Source: Allolobophora icterica (Eukaryota; Annelida; Clitellata; Crassiclitellata; Lumbricidae). Taken from it: 64,000 bases of DNA. The notes beneath the pieces are model-generated. The model did no database searches. It saw nothing but the letters and a program-made list of their open reading frames with translations, and was not told where the DNA came from. Shown here one piece after another: positions 10,172-40,992 of this stretch (the stretch's first letter is position 1; each line of letters opens with the position of its first letter). Where the stretch lies: the NCBI GenBank assembly GCA_963556255.1, contig OY744604.1, positions 90,824,062-90,888,061 of the forward strand. The letters run 5' to 3'. The translations under genes were made by a program, and so were the position numbers.

Positions 10172-11008
10172 CTAAATTTGCTTCGGTATGTGTAACGACA
10201 CGTTTATTATGTTCTGTAGGATTCCGTAGGTATTTTTTGTATAAGCGGGATTTTCTTTACAAGATATTAACAGAGCTTTCGTCATCCAAGGATGTTTCAT
10301 TTTATTTCGACCTCTATTTATAACTGAGGTAAGAGGAGAAGCAGAATCATACAGTTGTTTGTACGCATTCATAAAAGCGCTACAAGCCTTTTCGGGACCG
10401 TCATTACAACACAGGTTATCGATAAAAGTCAGGTTAGTTTCGAGGAGGGAATTGATAAAGGTACATTTTTGCCATTGAACTAGAGTTGCGTTTAGTTGAT
10501 ATCGGTGGTAGTGATGATAGGAGAGAATGAGGATAGATGAATGTAAGGTTGGTAAGTGATCAGAAATGTCATTAGTTAGAATACAGGAGTCTTGGTTCAA
10601 GTTAAAGCAATTGGTAAATATATTTTCTATAAGTGATGCAGCAGATTCAGTGATTCTAGTAGGTCTAAGTATTGTATGGATAAATTTATAGGATGACATG
10701 GTATTAAAGAAGTTTTCAGTAAGAGGATGATCACGGTGGCGAGAAAGATTACTGTTAAAATCCCTGCTAAAAAACTTGATTATTCGATTTAGATAAGTGG
10801 AATAGTATGCCATCAAAGTCGCTTACGATATCATTGATTGGATACACTGTCTTTATTTCTAGGTCGGAGTAACATAATAAACAAAAAGCCAAAAGAGCTC
10901 AAGTTAGATCTAGACCAGTCAGCCTTAATGGTCTAAAATACGATATCTGACCTGATAAGAAAACCAATTTCCCTCGATCTATGGACGAAGTAATAACCTA
11001 GTATAAAA

Positions 11009-11211
11009 ATAGCAGTGACAGGTCCTTATTATGCCAGGTTTCTGTGAGTGCCAAAATGGAAGTATTGGATTGGGTTAAGAAGATGCTTTTGTCAGCAATT
11101 TCATTGTTCACGCTACGACAATTGTGATGTGTAATACAGAAATAGCAGTGACAGGTCCTTATTATGCCAGGTTTCTGTGAGTGCCAAAATGGAAGTATTG
11201 GATTGGGTTAA
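11009..11211. repeat. 132-bp tandem duplication inside the LINE, second copy interrupted
   Basis: Copy 1 is 11009-11140. Copy 2 begins at 11141 and is cut at 11211 by the TTAA element; its remainder continues at 12879-12942. Copy 1 keeps the uninterrupted target GGGTTAAGAAG at 11072-11082. Confidence 0.9.
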
Positions 11212-12874
11212 CCTTCGCAGGACGGAAAGATTTTACGATACACGGAGGACGAAGAGGGGTAATTTTTTACCCCAAAATAATGTATAATATCTCAGCTCAC
11301 AGTTAAGCTACGATGACAAATGAAGTGCCAATTTTAACATTTCCAAGGTCAAGGAATCGATTTATCATAGTGGCAATAGTGTGCAAATACTACTTTTCAA
11401 GATGGCGGCCAATATGGCCGCCAAAACACAAAAAAATGTATATCTCAGCACGTAGGTAAGCTACAATGACAAATGAAGTGTCAATTGCAACATTTTCAAG
11501 GTCAGGAAATCGATCTATCATAGTGGCAATAGTGTGCGAATACTACTTTCCAAGATGGCGGCCAACATGGCCGCCCAAAACATAACAATATGTATGTCTC
11601 AGCTCATAAGTAATTTACAATGGCAAATGAAGTGTCCATTGTAACATTCCCAAGGTCAAGGAATCGAATTATCGTAGTGGCAATAGTGTGGGAATACTAT
11701 TTTCCAAGATGGCGGCCAATATGTCCGCCAGACAAACAATATGTATGTCTCAGCTCATAGGTAAGCTAAAATTGCAAATGAAGTGTCAATTGTAACATAT
11801 TCAAGGTTAAGGAATCGATTTATCATAGTGACAATAGTGTAGGAATATTACTTTCCAAGATGGCGGCCAATATGGCCGCGAAAACACAAAAATATGTATA
11901 TCTCAGCACATAGGTAGGTTACAATGACAAATGAGGTATCAATTGTAACAGTTCTAACGTCAGGAAATCAAATTATCGTAGTGGCAATCGTGTGGGAATA
12001 CTAATTTCCAAGATGGCGGCCAACATGGCCGCGAAAACACAAAAATATGTATATCTCAGCTTGTAGGTAAGCTGCAATGACAAATGAAGTGTCAATTGTG
12101 ACATTACCGAGGTCAAGGAATCGATTTATCGCAGTGGCAATAGCGACCGATCAGTCAGTTGATTGATAATTCCTTATTTTCTGTTTTGGCGGCCATATTG
12201 GTCGCCATCTTGGATAGTAGTATTCCCACGCTATTGTCACTACGATGAATGAATTCCTTGACCTTGGAAATGCTACTATTGACACTTTATTTGTCATTGT
12301 ATCTTACCTACGAGCCGAGATATACACATTTTTGTGTTTTGGTGGCCATGTTGGCCGCCATCTTGGACAATAGTACTCATACACGATTGCCACTACGATA
12401 AATCGATTCCTTGACCTTGGAAATATTACAATTGACACTTCATTTGTCATTGTAGCTTACCTATGAGCTGAGACATACATATTTTTGTTTTGGCGGCCAT
12501 ATTGGCCGCCATCTTGGAAAATAAACTCTCCACAATTATGAAACTGTTAACAATCAATTCCGTGGTAGATTCCACACTTGATTTATGATTGCAAGTCACT
12601 TATGAGCTCATATCTTGAAAAAACATATCTGCCCTAGGAACGAAAAAATAACGACGTCGAGGACGAAGAGGGGTAAATTTTTACCCCAGGACACTTTGGA
12701 TTGAAATATCTGTTTCCCACCACATGGCAATGTGGTGGTTATGCAGTCAGAATATGTCACTGGTGGTAACTTGTAAACATGTGGAACGACAAATTATACC
12801 TACCTACAGTTGCTCCGCAATCAACATCCAAACACCGCTGGGGTAATTATTTACCCCTTTCCGTCCTGCGAAGG
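11212..12874. mobile_element. 1663-bp non-autonomous TTAA (piggyBac-like) element with internal direct and inverted repeats
   Basis: It is flanked by TTAA on both sides and has perfect 18-bp terminal inverted repeats (CCTTCGCAGGACGGAAAG). The empty target survives in the neighbouring 132-bp copy. Inside are about six direct copies of a unit of about 145 bp holding the motif CAAGATGGCGGCCAA, then two to three copies in reverse orientation from about 12170 to 12520. A subterminal GGGGTAA...TTACCCC motif recurs near both ends. No transposase. The TTAA target and CC-starting ends fit piggyBac; Kolobok is the alternative. Confidence 0.85.
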
Positions 12875-13221
12875 TTAAGAAGATGCTTTTGTCAGCAATT
12901 TCATTGTTCACGCTACGACAATTGTGATGTGTAATACAGAAACATTTACAAAATTCCAGGTTAACAGAAAATTTAGTTAGCTGATCATGGGCCTTATAGG
13001 TGCTTGAGTACATTGATCTAGTACGTATTCTAAAAATTTCGGTCAGCATCCAAAACTGCTTCCATTAGGAGCATTCTACACTCATCATTAGGATTTATTG
13101 CATTGATATAATTATCGGGATGATTGTACAGCAGATCCTGATTAGAGTTACTTAGGTCAATACTATTAATGAGTACAATGTCATTATGATTTACATTAGC
13201 AAATGGTAGGTTTGACAACAC

Positions 13222-13464
13222 ACATTGGTGTCAACGCCAGTAACAGTCATTTAACGGGTAAGATGCCATTGACTCTAAACATGTAAAATGGTAACATGAA
13301 TTACATACAGAACGGCACATACCGCTCCAAATTCCTTTAAGGTAACGTTTGCAAAGAGAACACAAATCAAACTGAAAAGTCATTGTTCAAAATAAGTAAA
13401 TACTACTCTTGCAATACTTGGTAAGCGATTGGAAAAAAGTAGGTCAACGCCCGACCAACCACAA
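13222..13464. other. No gene seen
   Basis: Sequence between the LINE and the duplicated unit; nothing recognised. Confidence 0.4.
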
Positions 13465-13900
13465 GGTCAAAACCCTAACGGACTATAATTATACGCCTCT
13501 CGACAAACGATTAGTCAATATCTCTTTATATCTGTCCTTGTCTTACAAGTGCGTCTATTTGTCAGATGGTTCTACCATAAAATATCATTGTCAATTGCGA
13601 TGCAAACAGAATTGCAATCGAGACATATCAAACTGTTTCCGACAGTTGTAAATTAATAAAATTGTTTACTGTGAGTAGCTGAGTGTCCTCACTCTACGCT
13701 GATCAAAGGCCACCGATAGATAACTACTCCTCAGTCTGAGTGATTGGACTTCATTCGCGAGCCGCGTCTAACGCGGTTAGGATCTTTTGTTTCAAAGCTA
13801 CCCAGATGAAGACTATCCAGGTAGGTTGTGTACTGTATGAAGTTTCATATGAGTACAACATACAGATCAACATATATTACTATATTACTACATTACGGCA
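13465..13900. repeat. Left edge of CUB-gene duplication unit 1
   Basis: Aligns with 40063-40445. Both contain CTCTCGACAAACGATTAGTC, then GACTTCATTCGCGAGCCGCG, then a stretch like GAAAGCTAAGCAG. The last resembles a 5S rRNA internal promoter and may be an old 5S-derived SINE (weak). Each copy lies upstream of a signal-peptide exon, so promoter sequences may be nearby. Confidence 0.6.
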
Positions 13901-14101
13901 TAATGTTCAGAAGTCACGGTAGGATTTTGTGAAAATGGACTTAAATCACGGCAAATTCACCTCAAATTAACGGCATGAAATCAGGCTTTTATTTACTAAG
14001 ATCTGACAAAACAACATCGCAAAGATTGTGTTCAGTCCCTCGACATTCTACTTAGTCTCTTAATTTTCTCAGTGACTTAAATTACGCGACTTTTGTCCTA
14101 G

Positions 14102-32796
<18,695 letters not shown>

Positions 32797-33059
32797 GTAA
32801 GAACGCTTGTTTTCAATACTCTTCAATTTGTTATATTTTGTCTAAATACGCTGTCTTGCCTTACGAGGATCATAGGATCTATTGCCATAGGATATGTAGT
32901 CTGTGATAGAGTTGGTTTGGTGAATTACCGTTTGCCGTTGGGTTAGAAAAACATAGTGGGTCAGAATATGAGAGCATTTAAATTCTGGATTATTAACGAA
33001 ATAATATTGTTTACAACATTGTTCTTCAGCCAAACCAAGAAGTCAACACGCAAGAGAGA

Positions 33060-34440
33060 AAGTGTAATTACAGACATCTTGTCTAAACCAGCAAAATGCG
33101 GGTAGCAGACCTGGTGATGCTATAATGTTGCAACGTCGTATTCAATGACAGGGCAAGTCAGCCTTGGTAGGCATCATGTTGGACAAAGTGAGTCAAGGTG
33201 CAAGATTTGTTCAGGATTGTGTCACACTGGCGTTGATGAGAAGGAAACATCGTAGCAGGCAATTTCTTCCAGGCGGAAGGCCAATTGTACTATTTTAGTC
33301 TATTGTTTGGCTACGGGTTATTCCCAAATGGAATGCAAGTGAAGGTCACCGATGACGTGTCAGATTTCTGAAAGATCTTGGTTATGCACTGGTCAACCGC
33401 ACATGCCGAAGAAATTAAGTTTCCTAATGCTCCGGGTATCTGTTAGGAATGCAAGGCGCACGTTTGTGGAAAAGTCGTTGTGTATTGCCAATGCCTGTCG
33501 TTGCTCCAGCTTAAAGGAGACGTCGGTGTTGTTTGTGTCCAGGAATGAAGAGAAGAAAGTTTCTGCTCACTCTGCGCACAATTTGTGACAACTGAAATCG
33601 TGCCGAGCATTAGCTTCAAATGTGCATTGCGACATAGAGCAGCCTGCAGGCACTACGGATGCTGTTTAACTGAACGAACTTTTATTTAATGCTGACGTTT
33701 GTTAATGCTGTAGTGTTGTAAGAATAAAACGCAGGAAAAACAATTCATAGACATTTTTGAATGCCTCGTCCTAATTTTCCTTTTAGTCAGCCATTTTGAT
33801 TTTCTATTAATATGTAGATTCATGCATATTGCACATTCATTTAAGTAGTTTATAGATAATTTACAGTATATCTATTACTGGAGCATTTCTATTGTCGTCG
33901 AGACTAACCTAACATACCGAGCCACCCAGTTCATAATTTATGAATTCAGTTGGTACACAGTGCATAGGCAATACCAGGTCTGTCATGTCATCATTACTTA
34001 TGCCACCTGATGGGACCAGAGAGGTCTGGAAGAGGTCTACCAACTATCGAGGACCTATCGAAGTGGTGCTGTCGGTACCGTCGCTTTCTTTGCTCTTGAC
34101 GCTACTCGGTAACCAACTCTGGTAAACGGTCAACTGCTTACACCGGACGCGATTCCGTCGGCTGGGTTTCCTGAGTGGACTTTACAGTTCGTGGCTGGTG
34201 TCTTATATGTTTCGGTCAGTGTTTTCTTGCAGATTACCTCTTCTGTCGTAGTGAATTTAATTTCATAGGATAGAGTGGGCGGAAGTGGGATGGGCGCCGT
34301 TGTCTTGGCTGCCAGTTTTTATGTTTTCATGCTTTACGTTATCATGTGTGTCTTATGAAGTATGTACACCAGAGTGCAGCTATGCCATTGGTTTAATAAT
34401 AAAGAATATACCTACTTACTTGAATATGTTGGTGGGATAA
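33060..34440. other. Duplicated downstream region, no gene recognised
   Basis: Parts align with 57590-58300 of unit 2. It contains a SINE-like segment near 34280-34345. No splice-competent exon following E in phase 2 was found. Confidence 0.45.
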
Positions 34441-34587
34441 GAGTTAATGCTGTTGCTTGTCGACGTAACTTCATCCAAAACCAGAACTAGATGTGATGTA
34501 GGCCTAGGCATTCCAAATGTATTTTAAAACAAATAATACTAATTTTGTTCGTCTGTTTTTGTGCTACCATATTTTTTGAATAAACGA

Positions 34588-34588
34588 T

Positions 34589-34639
<51 letters not shown>

Positions 34640-34640
34640 A
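34588..34640. repeat. (AT)n microsatellite
   Basis: About 50 bp of AT, absent from the aligned place in unit 2 (near 58720). Confidence 0.9.
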
Positions 34641-35339
34641 TTTAAATAGGCCAAATCTCCATTACGCCTACATGCCCATAGGACATGACTTTTAAAATTT
34701 AACATGTTTTAACTTAAAAAAGTTTGAACTCATCTGTCATTATTTGCAGGGTAGCACATGTGGCGTTATGATGCAGAAATTGTCTGCAAGCTACCCGTTC
34801 AAAAAAACTACTATGCATACTTACTAATATTTACTATTTTTTTAAATTCATTCCATTTGGCGGTTCTCATTTAAAGGCGATGAAGATCTGTTCTGCAAGA
34901 TATTCGCTGATCATAAATATAATTCCTGCAGCCCAACATTGTGTCTTCTAGGAGATTTTCTTCACTGTTGACGAAATTCACAGGTTTGCATTTCAACTTG
35001 TTAATCTCATATGTAATATGCAGCTGATCTGATTTAGCTTCACGATATTCTTTTTCTATACACAAATTTAATATTAGGGCATTGCCTTTATCTTATTTGA
35101 CTAAGATCGCATAAAAACTTAACTCTAATTTATTTCCTTCGTACTTTTTTAATTTCTTTCTTTTTTCTTCCTTTGTGTTTCTTCCTGTACGGTGTACAAG
35201 ATACGTCGTTGCCTCTTAAATGCATCGACCATCGCCGCTGCTTGCACCTTATTTTTTTATGATTGTAATAGGCCTATACTACTTTGTTTAAACCTCTGAA
35301 GTGCTTATCTTTAACCTGGTGCGTGTTCCGAGTGAGTTT

Positions 35340-35568
35340 TATATCCACGGAGTTTCGATTTCGATGGACCGATAGGATGATCTCCGGATTCAGGAATCAT
35401 CCATCCATGTTCCTGATAAATGCGATGCGGAACCTTAGCGTATGGAACCTCATATGGAACCACGCATAGAACAGACCTTGGATCATGACCTTCAGACTGA
35501 TGGTTCCACTTCTACTGGTATGCTGACATGGCGGAACGCGCAACCAAACATTAAAGGGCATAAAAGAG
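35340..35568 (+). pseudogene. Candidate tail exon F of CUB gene 1, broken
   Basis: Aligned with 59399-59613. Both end at a donor (AAAAGAG|GT) and share a hydrophilic reading with STSTAMLT-like and RNAQP segments. Here one extra base and an in-frame TAG break the frame that stays open in unit 2. No domain recognised; the acceptor is unclear. Confidence 0.35.
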
Positions 35569-36277
35569 GTAAACTTATTAACACATCTGAACTCGTCTCT
35601 GTGAAACCCTCTAAGATGTCCTAATCTAATTTAATGTTTCTATAGCGCCGTACGGAATCGTCCAAGGTATCGGTTGATGGTCGCAATTACAGCAATATGA
35701 CACAAATTTATACTGTCCTTGAACGAATGGAAGGCATGAGTTAGAACACAAACTGAAGAAAGTGCATGATATGGTTTACCGTCCATTAACAGATATTAAT
35801 ATTTCTCCCTTGCATAAATATAGAAACGTAGCTTCTAAAAAGTCTAAAATCATGTAAACGATATCTGTATAATGTCATCTTTCGATCTTGACCGGGATTC
35901 TCTCAACGAATTTTATATTTTAACAACGATTGCATTTGCTTGGCGACCAGCATTTGTGCATTTTGAATTACGGATCAGTGGACAACTTTGTTTCTTAAGT
36001 CAAGATTAAGCAGTATGGTCAGAATTTTCAATAACACATAATGTGTCGTACAGACAGTATTAACAAAATACAAGCTCACACACTCCCATACACCTACATA
36101 CGCACACATACTCAATGTCACTAGTACTCGCTGTCTTACCCACAGACATATGATTCACCACAGCTTTCTTTCTCTAAAGCTCTGCCGTAGAAATTTACTG
36201 TTACAATTACAAATACCTATACATATATATACCTGCAAAGAAAGCTCATGTGCGTTTTAAAATGTTTTATTTTGCAG

Positions 36278-36403
36278 CTCGAAAATGTTGATATACTTCC
36301 TGAAAACGTCAGACTGCATGTAGGTCTACATCATAGCGCTAGAGAAATGAATATTGGAAGTCATCACCAAGCCAACTCTCAAGACATAACTCAATCGCGA
36401 TGA
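36278..36403 (+). CDS. Candidate terminal exon of CUB gene 1
   Basis: After acceptor TTTTGCAG, a phase-0 frame is open for 41 codons to TGA (begins LENVDILPENV). The phase-1 frame expected after exon F would instead stop after four codons, and that short ending is kept in both units. Which is used, if either, cannot be decided here. Confidence 0.3.
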   Translation, partial: LENVDILPENVRLHVGLHHSAREMNIGSHHQANSQDITQSR

Positions 36404-37184
36404 ATGATCTGTGTTTCTAAAAGAATATCAGTTGTTACATTAGAATTTGACCTTTATTGCGCTACTTGCAATCTCTTTTGGGTAGGCCTGCATAAAGACC
36501 TAACGCTTGCTCAATTTAATTTAATCTGTATCTACATGTAATCTCCTGCAACGTGTAGGCCTAATCTCTAGTGATCTTTAGCGCAAGTAATCTTAGTTGA
36601 ATCCGAAGCGGATTTGAGGATCAAGAATTTCTTTACTTTTCATTTGCAAAGTTTTAGAAAATTGAACAAATGTCTTAAAATTTGACGTGCAATTTTAATG
36701 GCAAATCCGAACATTTAGGCTATTTATAATTATAGCAACGTTTCAAATGATCGTTCCGATTTTGGCAATGTAACATGTCCAAGCAGGAACCATTAAACTC
36801 AGTTGCCAAGAATGTAGCATTCGTCGAAATTAACTATTAGTTTGGAGCTGAGTATTCGAAACTAACACTTATCAACCACTTTAAGGCTTAACTGTAACTG
36901 TGAAAAGTTGTCTAATGTACATCAGTTTATTCACAATCAAACAAATTAAATTTTAAAACCGCTGATGCTTACCTTGCAGTTTGCGAAGTAACGTCATATG
37001 ATAAATATGACATCGCCAATTTATAGAGTTTGGTTTTTTCGTTTTGTAAGAATTAAATGCATATATACAGCATACTAATATGTATGTGTTAATGTGCCTT
37101 TTACTTATACATAAAACCCTAATTTTTCGGTGTGGTCAATGTCACCAGCTTTGGCAACCAAACTGTTGTCTACTTCGACACCTT

Positions 37185-37270
37185 AAACGAAGAACGGGAA
37201 GAGGAGGAAGAAGAGGAAGAGTAAGAAGAAGAGGAGGAGGAGGAGAAGGAGGAGGAAGAAGAAGAAGAGT
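37185..37270. repeat. GA-rich (GAAGAGGAG)n repeat
   Basis: Purine-only stretch of about 80 bp. The Arg/Gly-rich ORF across it is an artefact. Confidence 0.85.
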
Positions 37271-37349
37271 AGTACCTTAATTAAGCTAGCTCTGAGGCAG
37301 ACACTGGTATGACGTTTTAGTGACTTCATTTATGTGTGGCCAGTCTTCT

Positions 37350-37528
37350 TCCTCGCCGTTTCATCGCCCCAACGACAATGTAGGTCAATATACTCATTAT
37401 AGCTGAGTTGGCTATGGGGTGTAGGTGAGGCCTAAATTTCGAACCAATATTCTGCCCTGGCGGGGATTTGACCCCCGACCTCTCGAGTGACAGTCCAGCA
37501 CGCTTACAACTCGACTACGACCACCTCC
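37350..37528 (-). mobile_element. tRNA-derived SINE
   Basis: Minus-strand head GGAGGTGGTCGTAGTCGAG with box B GGGTCAAATCC. The tail segment CTATAATGAGTATATTGACC also occurs near 15958. Confidence 0.75.
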
Positions 37529-37659
37529 AAACCAAATTTAATTAAAAAAAAACTAATGTGAATAAGAAGAAACTGAGGCCGGGCAAGCATTAAGAACCGT
37601 AAGCATACAGGAAGAGGTAAATTTTCAGTCTAAATTCGAATAACAGATGGTCACGGTAG

Positions 37660-37960
37660 GAGAGTTCCAGAATGAAGTGCCAGCAACTGTGAATTAGCGC
37701 TGACCAAAAGCAAGACCTGTACCAAGAACAACACACTTTCCAGTAGATGCTGATCGAGGAGAGGACAAGCATTTAGAAAAGCTACAGGGTGCAACTATTG
37801 AAGATAGGTAGGCGGCAAGTGATTTGCACGTCTTTGCGCATGAAGTGTGCCAGCTTGAGGCGGTTACGCTCACATACAGGATGCCAGAGTGGAGAAAGAA
37901 AATCAGATATTACATGATATAAGAGCAAAAGAAATAGTCTTGCAGCTTGGTGGTGAATTA
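37660..37960. repeat. Downstream duplicated block (unit 1 copy)
   Basis: Aligns with 63340-63600: shared GTACCAAGAACAACACACTT and GCCAGCTTGAGGCGGTTACG. It marks how far the duplication reaches beyond the gene. Confidence 0.7.
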
Positions 37961-38384
37961 GTCAGTTAGGACATCTCTTCGGCAACCAGGCGGCGATGTT
38001 GTTTGAGAGCGAAAAAATGTTGTTGACCTTTTTTTTGCACGAAAAATGCATTAAAAAAGCAATGGGAAGGCACTTTGTAACGTAAGGTAAATATATTATA
38101 TTTTCATAAAATTCTATTATGATATGCAAACTAATTAAGATCTAAAGTTAATTGGTTTTTATTAGTTAATAACATAGTGCGAAACAATATAAACAGAATT
38201 ATAATAAACATAACTCGTTAATTTTTGTTAGTTGTCATTGGCAACGTGTTGACGTGTTAGCTGCCCGGTCTCAGTGGTCAAGTTTCCAATTGGCAATCAT
38301 TTAACAAAAATAGCAATAAAAAAGTTTCTTTAAAAATCGGGAGTAGGGGAGACAATTGCATACTCTATCCCTCTCACTGCTAAA

Positions 38385-39480
38385 GGTGGATGGGACTTGT
38401 CCCAAACGTCCCCCGGGATCGCTGCCCATGGTCTCAACTGCAATGATTGACATCCACACTGACAACCCTGATGAAATTTACAACTGGCTTAACCAGCACT
38501 TTCATGATAGGGGCCATATCACAAAATTCCTGGGAAGCGCTTCTGGACTAAAAACCATCAACTCCAGTGTTTTCCAGGGGTTTGTCGTTGGTTCCGCATT
38601 CTTTTCCATAAATTACTCAGATCTCCAGTTCTTCACCGTAAACATCTTTCTGATTTTATCACTAAATTCGCTGATGACACCTACGTCTTTATAGGCTCCT
38701 CTAATATAGATACCGCCCAAGAAGAATTTGCTCATATCAGTTCATAGGCGAGCAGTAATAATCTGCGCCTCAATCTCCATAAAATTCGTGAATTAATTAT
38801 CTTCACCAGAAAGAAAGCAATCTCCTCCATTCCCCTGATTATCCCGGAGGCAATTCACGTTACTTCCCTGCGAGTCCTAGGTGTTACCATAAGGTCTGAC
38901 CTCGGGATGTGGCGTCATCTAGAAGAGGTTCTATCGACTTCTTCCTCTTCACTTCACGCCCTCCGAGTCCTAAGGTCCCACGGATTTCCACCTAATATCT
39001 TACACGATATAGCAAGGACCACCACCGTAGCTTCCCTGATGTATGCATCCCCTGCATGGTGGGACTATACCCGGGCAGGAGACAGGGAGAGGATCGAGCA
39101 GCTACTTAGAAAAATGCGCCGAACGGGATTACTTTCCCCGTCTATCCAAAGCTCTTCAGAAATGGCCAGGCAGGCTGATGAACGCCTATTCAATGCAGCC
39201 GTTGCTGACCCTGGCCATGTTCTACGACCCTATTTCCATGCCGACCGAAATATCCACCATAATCTCCGAGTGCGAACTCACAATTTCACATTGCCTGAAA
39301 AGAACGATTGAAACTTTATATCCCGTATGCTTTATAGAAACATCTGGTAACTAGTCACTGATACCTACAGTAACAGAGATCTGATTTAATCGCATTTGCT
39401 GTCATGTTTTAAGACTCTGTTATCCTGTTGTGTTTGTGTTGACGGGAATTTCTGCAATAAACGAATTTTGACTGATTGAC
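38385..39480 (+). mobile_element. CR1-like LINE, 3' fragment
   Basis: Broken reverse transcriptase. A QG(F)VVG-like motif B lies near 38575, an FADDTY-like region follows at 38660-38690 (frames changed), then LRVLGVTIRSDLGMW and the C-terminal LMYASPAWWDY region in ORF 38907-39311. The tail TGACTGATTGA marks the 3' end. Dead copy, in the spacer after gene 1. Confidence 0.8.
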
Positions 39481-39534
39481 AGTGTTCAATCTAGTCCCCC
39501 TCTTGTGGGAGGGGACAAGCTTTGTGGGGGGACC

Positions 39535-39740
39535 AACAAGGGCGACCTTTTTGGGGGAAATTTCATCCGTGTTCGAAGATCAAACGACTTTTTCGGGAAT
39601 TTCATCTTAAAAAGTTGATGACCTTTCTTTAGTCATTCCTCCCACAAAACGTTAAACTTTCATGACTTTCTTTTGGAAATCATCCCTGAAAAATATGACG
39701 ACCTTTTAATAAGAATTCATCTCTCAAAAACTTTCGTATA
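39535..39740. repeat. Degenerate minisatellite (GATGACCTTT / AATTTCATC units)
   Basis: Units of about 35-60 bp with GACCTTTTT and GGGAATTTCATC. The same core forms a cleaner array at 62276-62362. Confidence 0.6.
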
Positions 39741-40062
39741 TCTCATTCTATTATTTAATTGTTATATTACTCCACTCTCGGGAACATTTATCCTGGGGGA
39801 ATCCCCCAAAGGTGTCTACATTACAATACTGCTGGCCTCTGGGGGAAACATAAATCCTGGGAGGGGAATTCCCCCCCCCAAAAGGTGTCTAGATTAAACA
39901 CTGATTGATTGATTGACTTAAAGCTGCAGTACAATTGTTAAGTAGTTTTTTTCTCAACAGAGAGACGTCTTAGTATTAATTGATACGTCTCGATCAAGGA
40001 CCAGCTTAATTCTGATAAGCCCATCTGTTGGCGCATGTAGGTCTAGCAATGGTCAAAATCCT

Positions 40063-40445
40063 AACGAACAATATATACCTCTCGACAAACGATTAGTCAA
40101 TATCTCTTTATCTCTGTCTTTGTCTTTCAAGTGCGTCTATTTGTCAGTCAGTGCGCTCGGTTTCCCATGGTAACAAATGAAAGGGACAGTTTAACATCGA
40201 TTGCGATGATTATAATCTGAGTGGTTACCTGGGTCAAAGAGTGGGTCGTAGGAAGTGCAGTTGATATGGTCACCGAAAGATAAAATAGGCCTACTCTGTC
40301 TGAGCGATTAGACTTCATTCGCGAGCCGCGTCTAACTCTGTTAGGCTGCTCTTTGAAAGCTAAGCAGAATAAGATTAACCAGGTAGGTAATGTACCTGTG
40401 TGAAGTTACATTTGAGTACAACATACTAATCAACACATATTACAT
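40063..40445. repeat. Left edge of duplication unit 2
   Basis: Copy of 13465-13900. Directly left, 39915-40060 aligns with 63772-63900, so the unit-1 right end and the unit-2 left end abut near 40060. Confidence 0.65.
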
Positions 40446-40540
40446 ATAGACACATACACATATATTATATGTATGCATATAATATATTTGCTAACAAACG
40501 GGTATAAACACGTCTAAATGCATACATACATAGTACATAC

Positions 40541-40632
40541 ATACATATATACATACATACATACATACATACATACATACATACATACATACATACATAC
40601 ATACATACATACATACATACATACATACATAC
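40541..40632. repeat. (CATA)n microsatellite
   Basis: About 90 bp of near-perfect CATA. Degenerate CATA-rich sequence also lies at 40740-40800 and 41985-42210. Confidence 0.95.
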
Positions 40633-40992
40633 ACAAAAACATACATACAGTTGATTCCAGAATGTCTTTGTCAGAGCATAATCAAACCACTTGTACTCAT
40701 ACACAAATATATACACATTTACAAGCAGAAATATGCAAACGCAAGTATATTAATGCATGCATACTTACATACACAAACACATTCATACATACATACGTAT
40801 GTGTATATCGTAGCGTATCGTATCTAGTAATTTATAAGGCGCCTCTCAGTATAAACTATTCAGAGGCGCCCTCAGTGCATGACCCCGTGGAAACAGAAAC
40901 GTCTTGAGCAAGCGAGTAGATGCTGGGGAGATTCCCATCATGAGTTTAGCTCGAAGTCGAGATGGAAGACCATTCCAGGCAGAGGGACCTGT

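Larger units (their letters stand above)
10172..13221 (-). mobile_element. CR1/L2/Jockey-like LINE (endonuclease part), interrupted by a TTAA element
   Basis: Read 13221 to 10172, the minus strand encodes, in broken frames, the apurinic-like endonuclease half of a non-LTR retrotransposon. HHNCRSVNN lies near 12930, ILALTETW (catalytic Glu) near 11180, FSRDFNSNL near 10755, RPTRITESAASLIENIF near 10650, and the conserved SDH as DISDHL near 10550. The longest remaining ORF is 10172-10816 (214 aa). It ends in the linker before the reverse transcriptase (HPWMTKALL), and no RT is present. The TTAA element at 11212-12874 splits it. Dead copy. Confidence 0.8.

Noticed and set aside
11212..12874. CRISPR-like array because of regularly spaced repeats
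   Set aside because: The units are about 145 bp, contiguous, partly inverted, bounded by TTAA and inverted ends, and in animal DNA.
34289..34360. Hydrophobic reading that might be a transmembrane exon of CUB gene 1
   Set aside because: The sequence matches a SINE body also found near 25830 and has no acceptor in phase.
40465..40907. Tyr/His/Thr-rich and Cys/Met-rich ORFs
   Set aside because: Translations of the CATA microsatellite.
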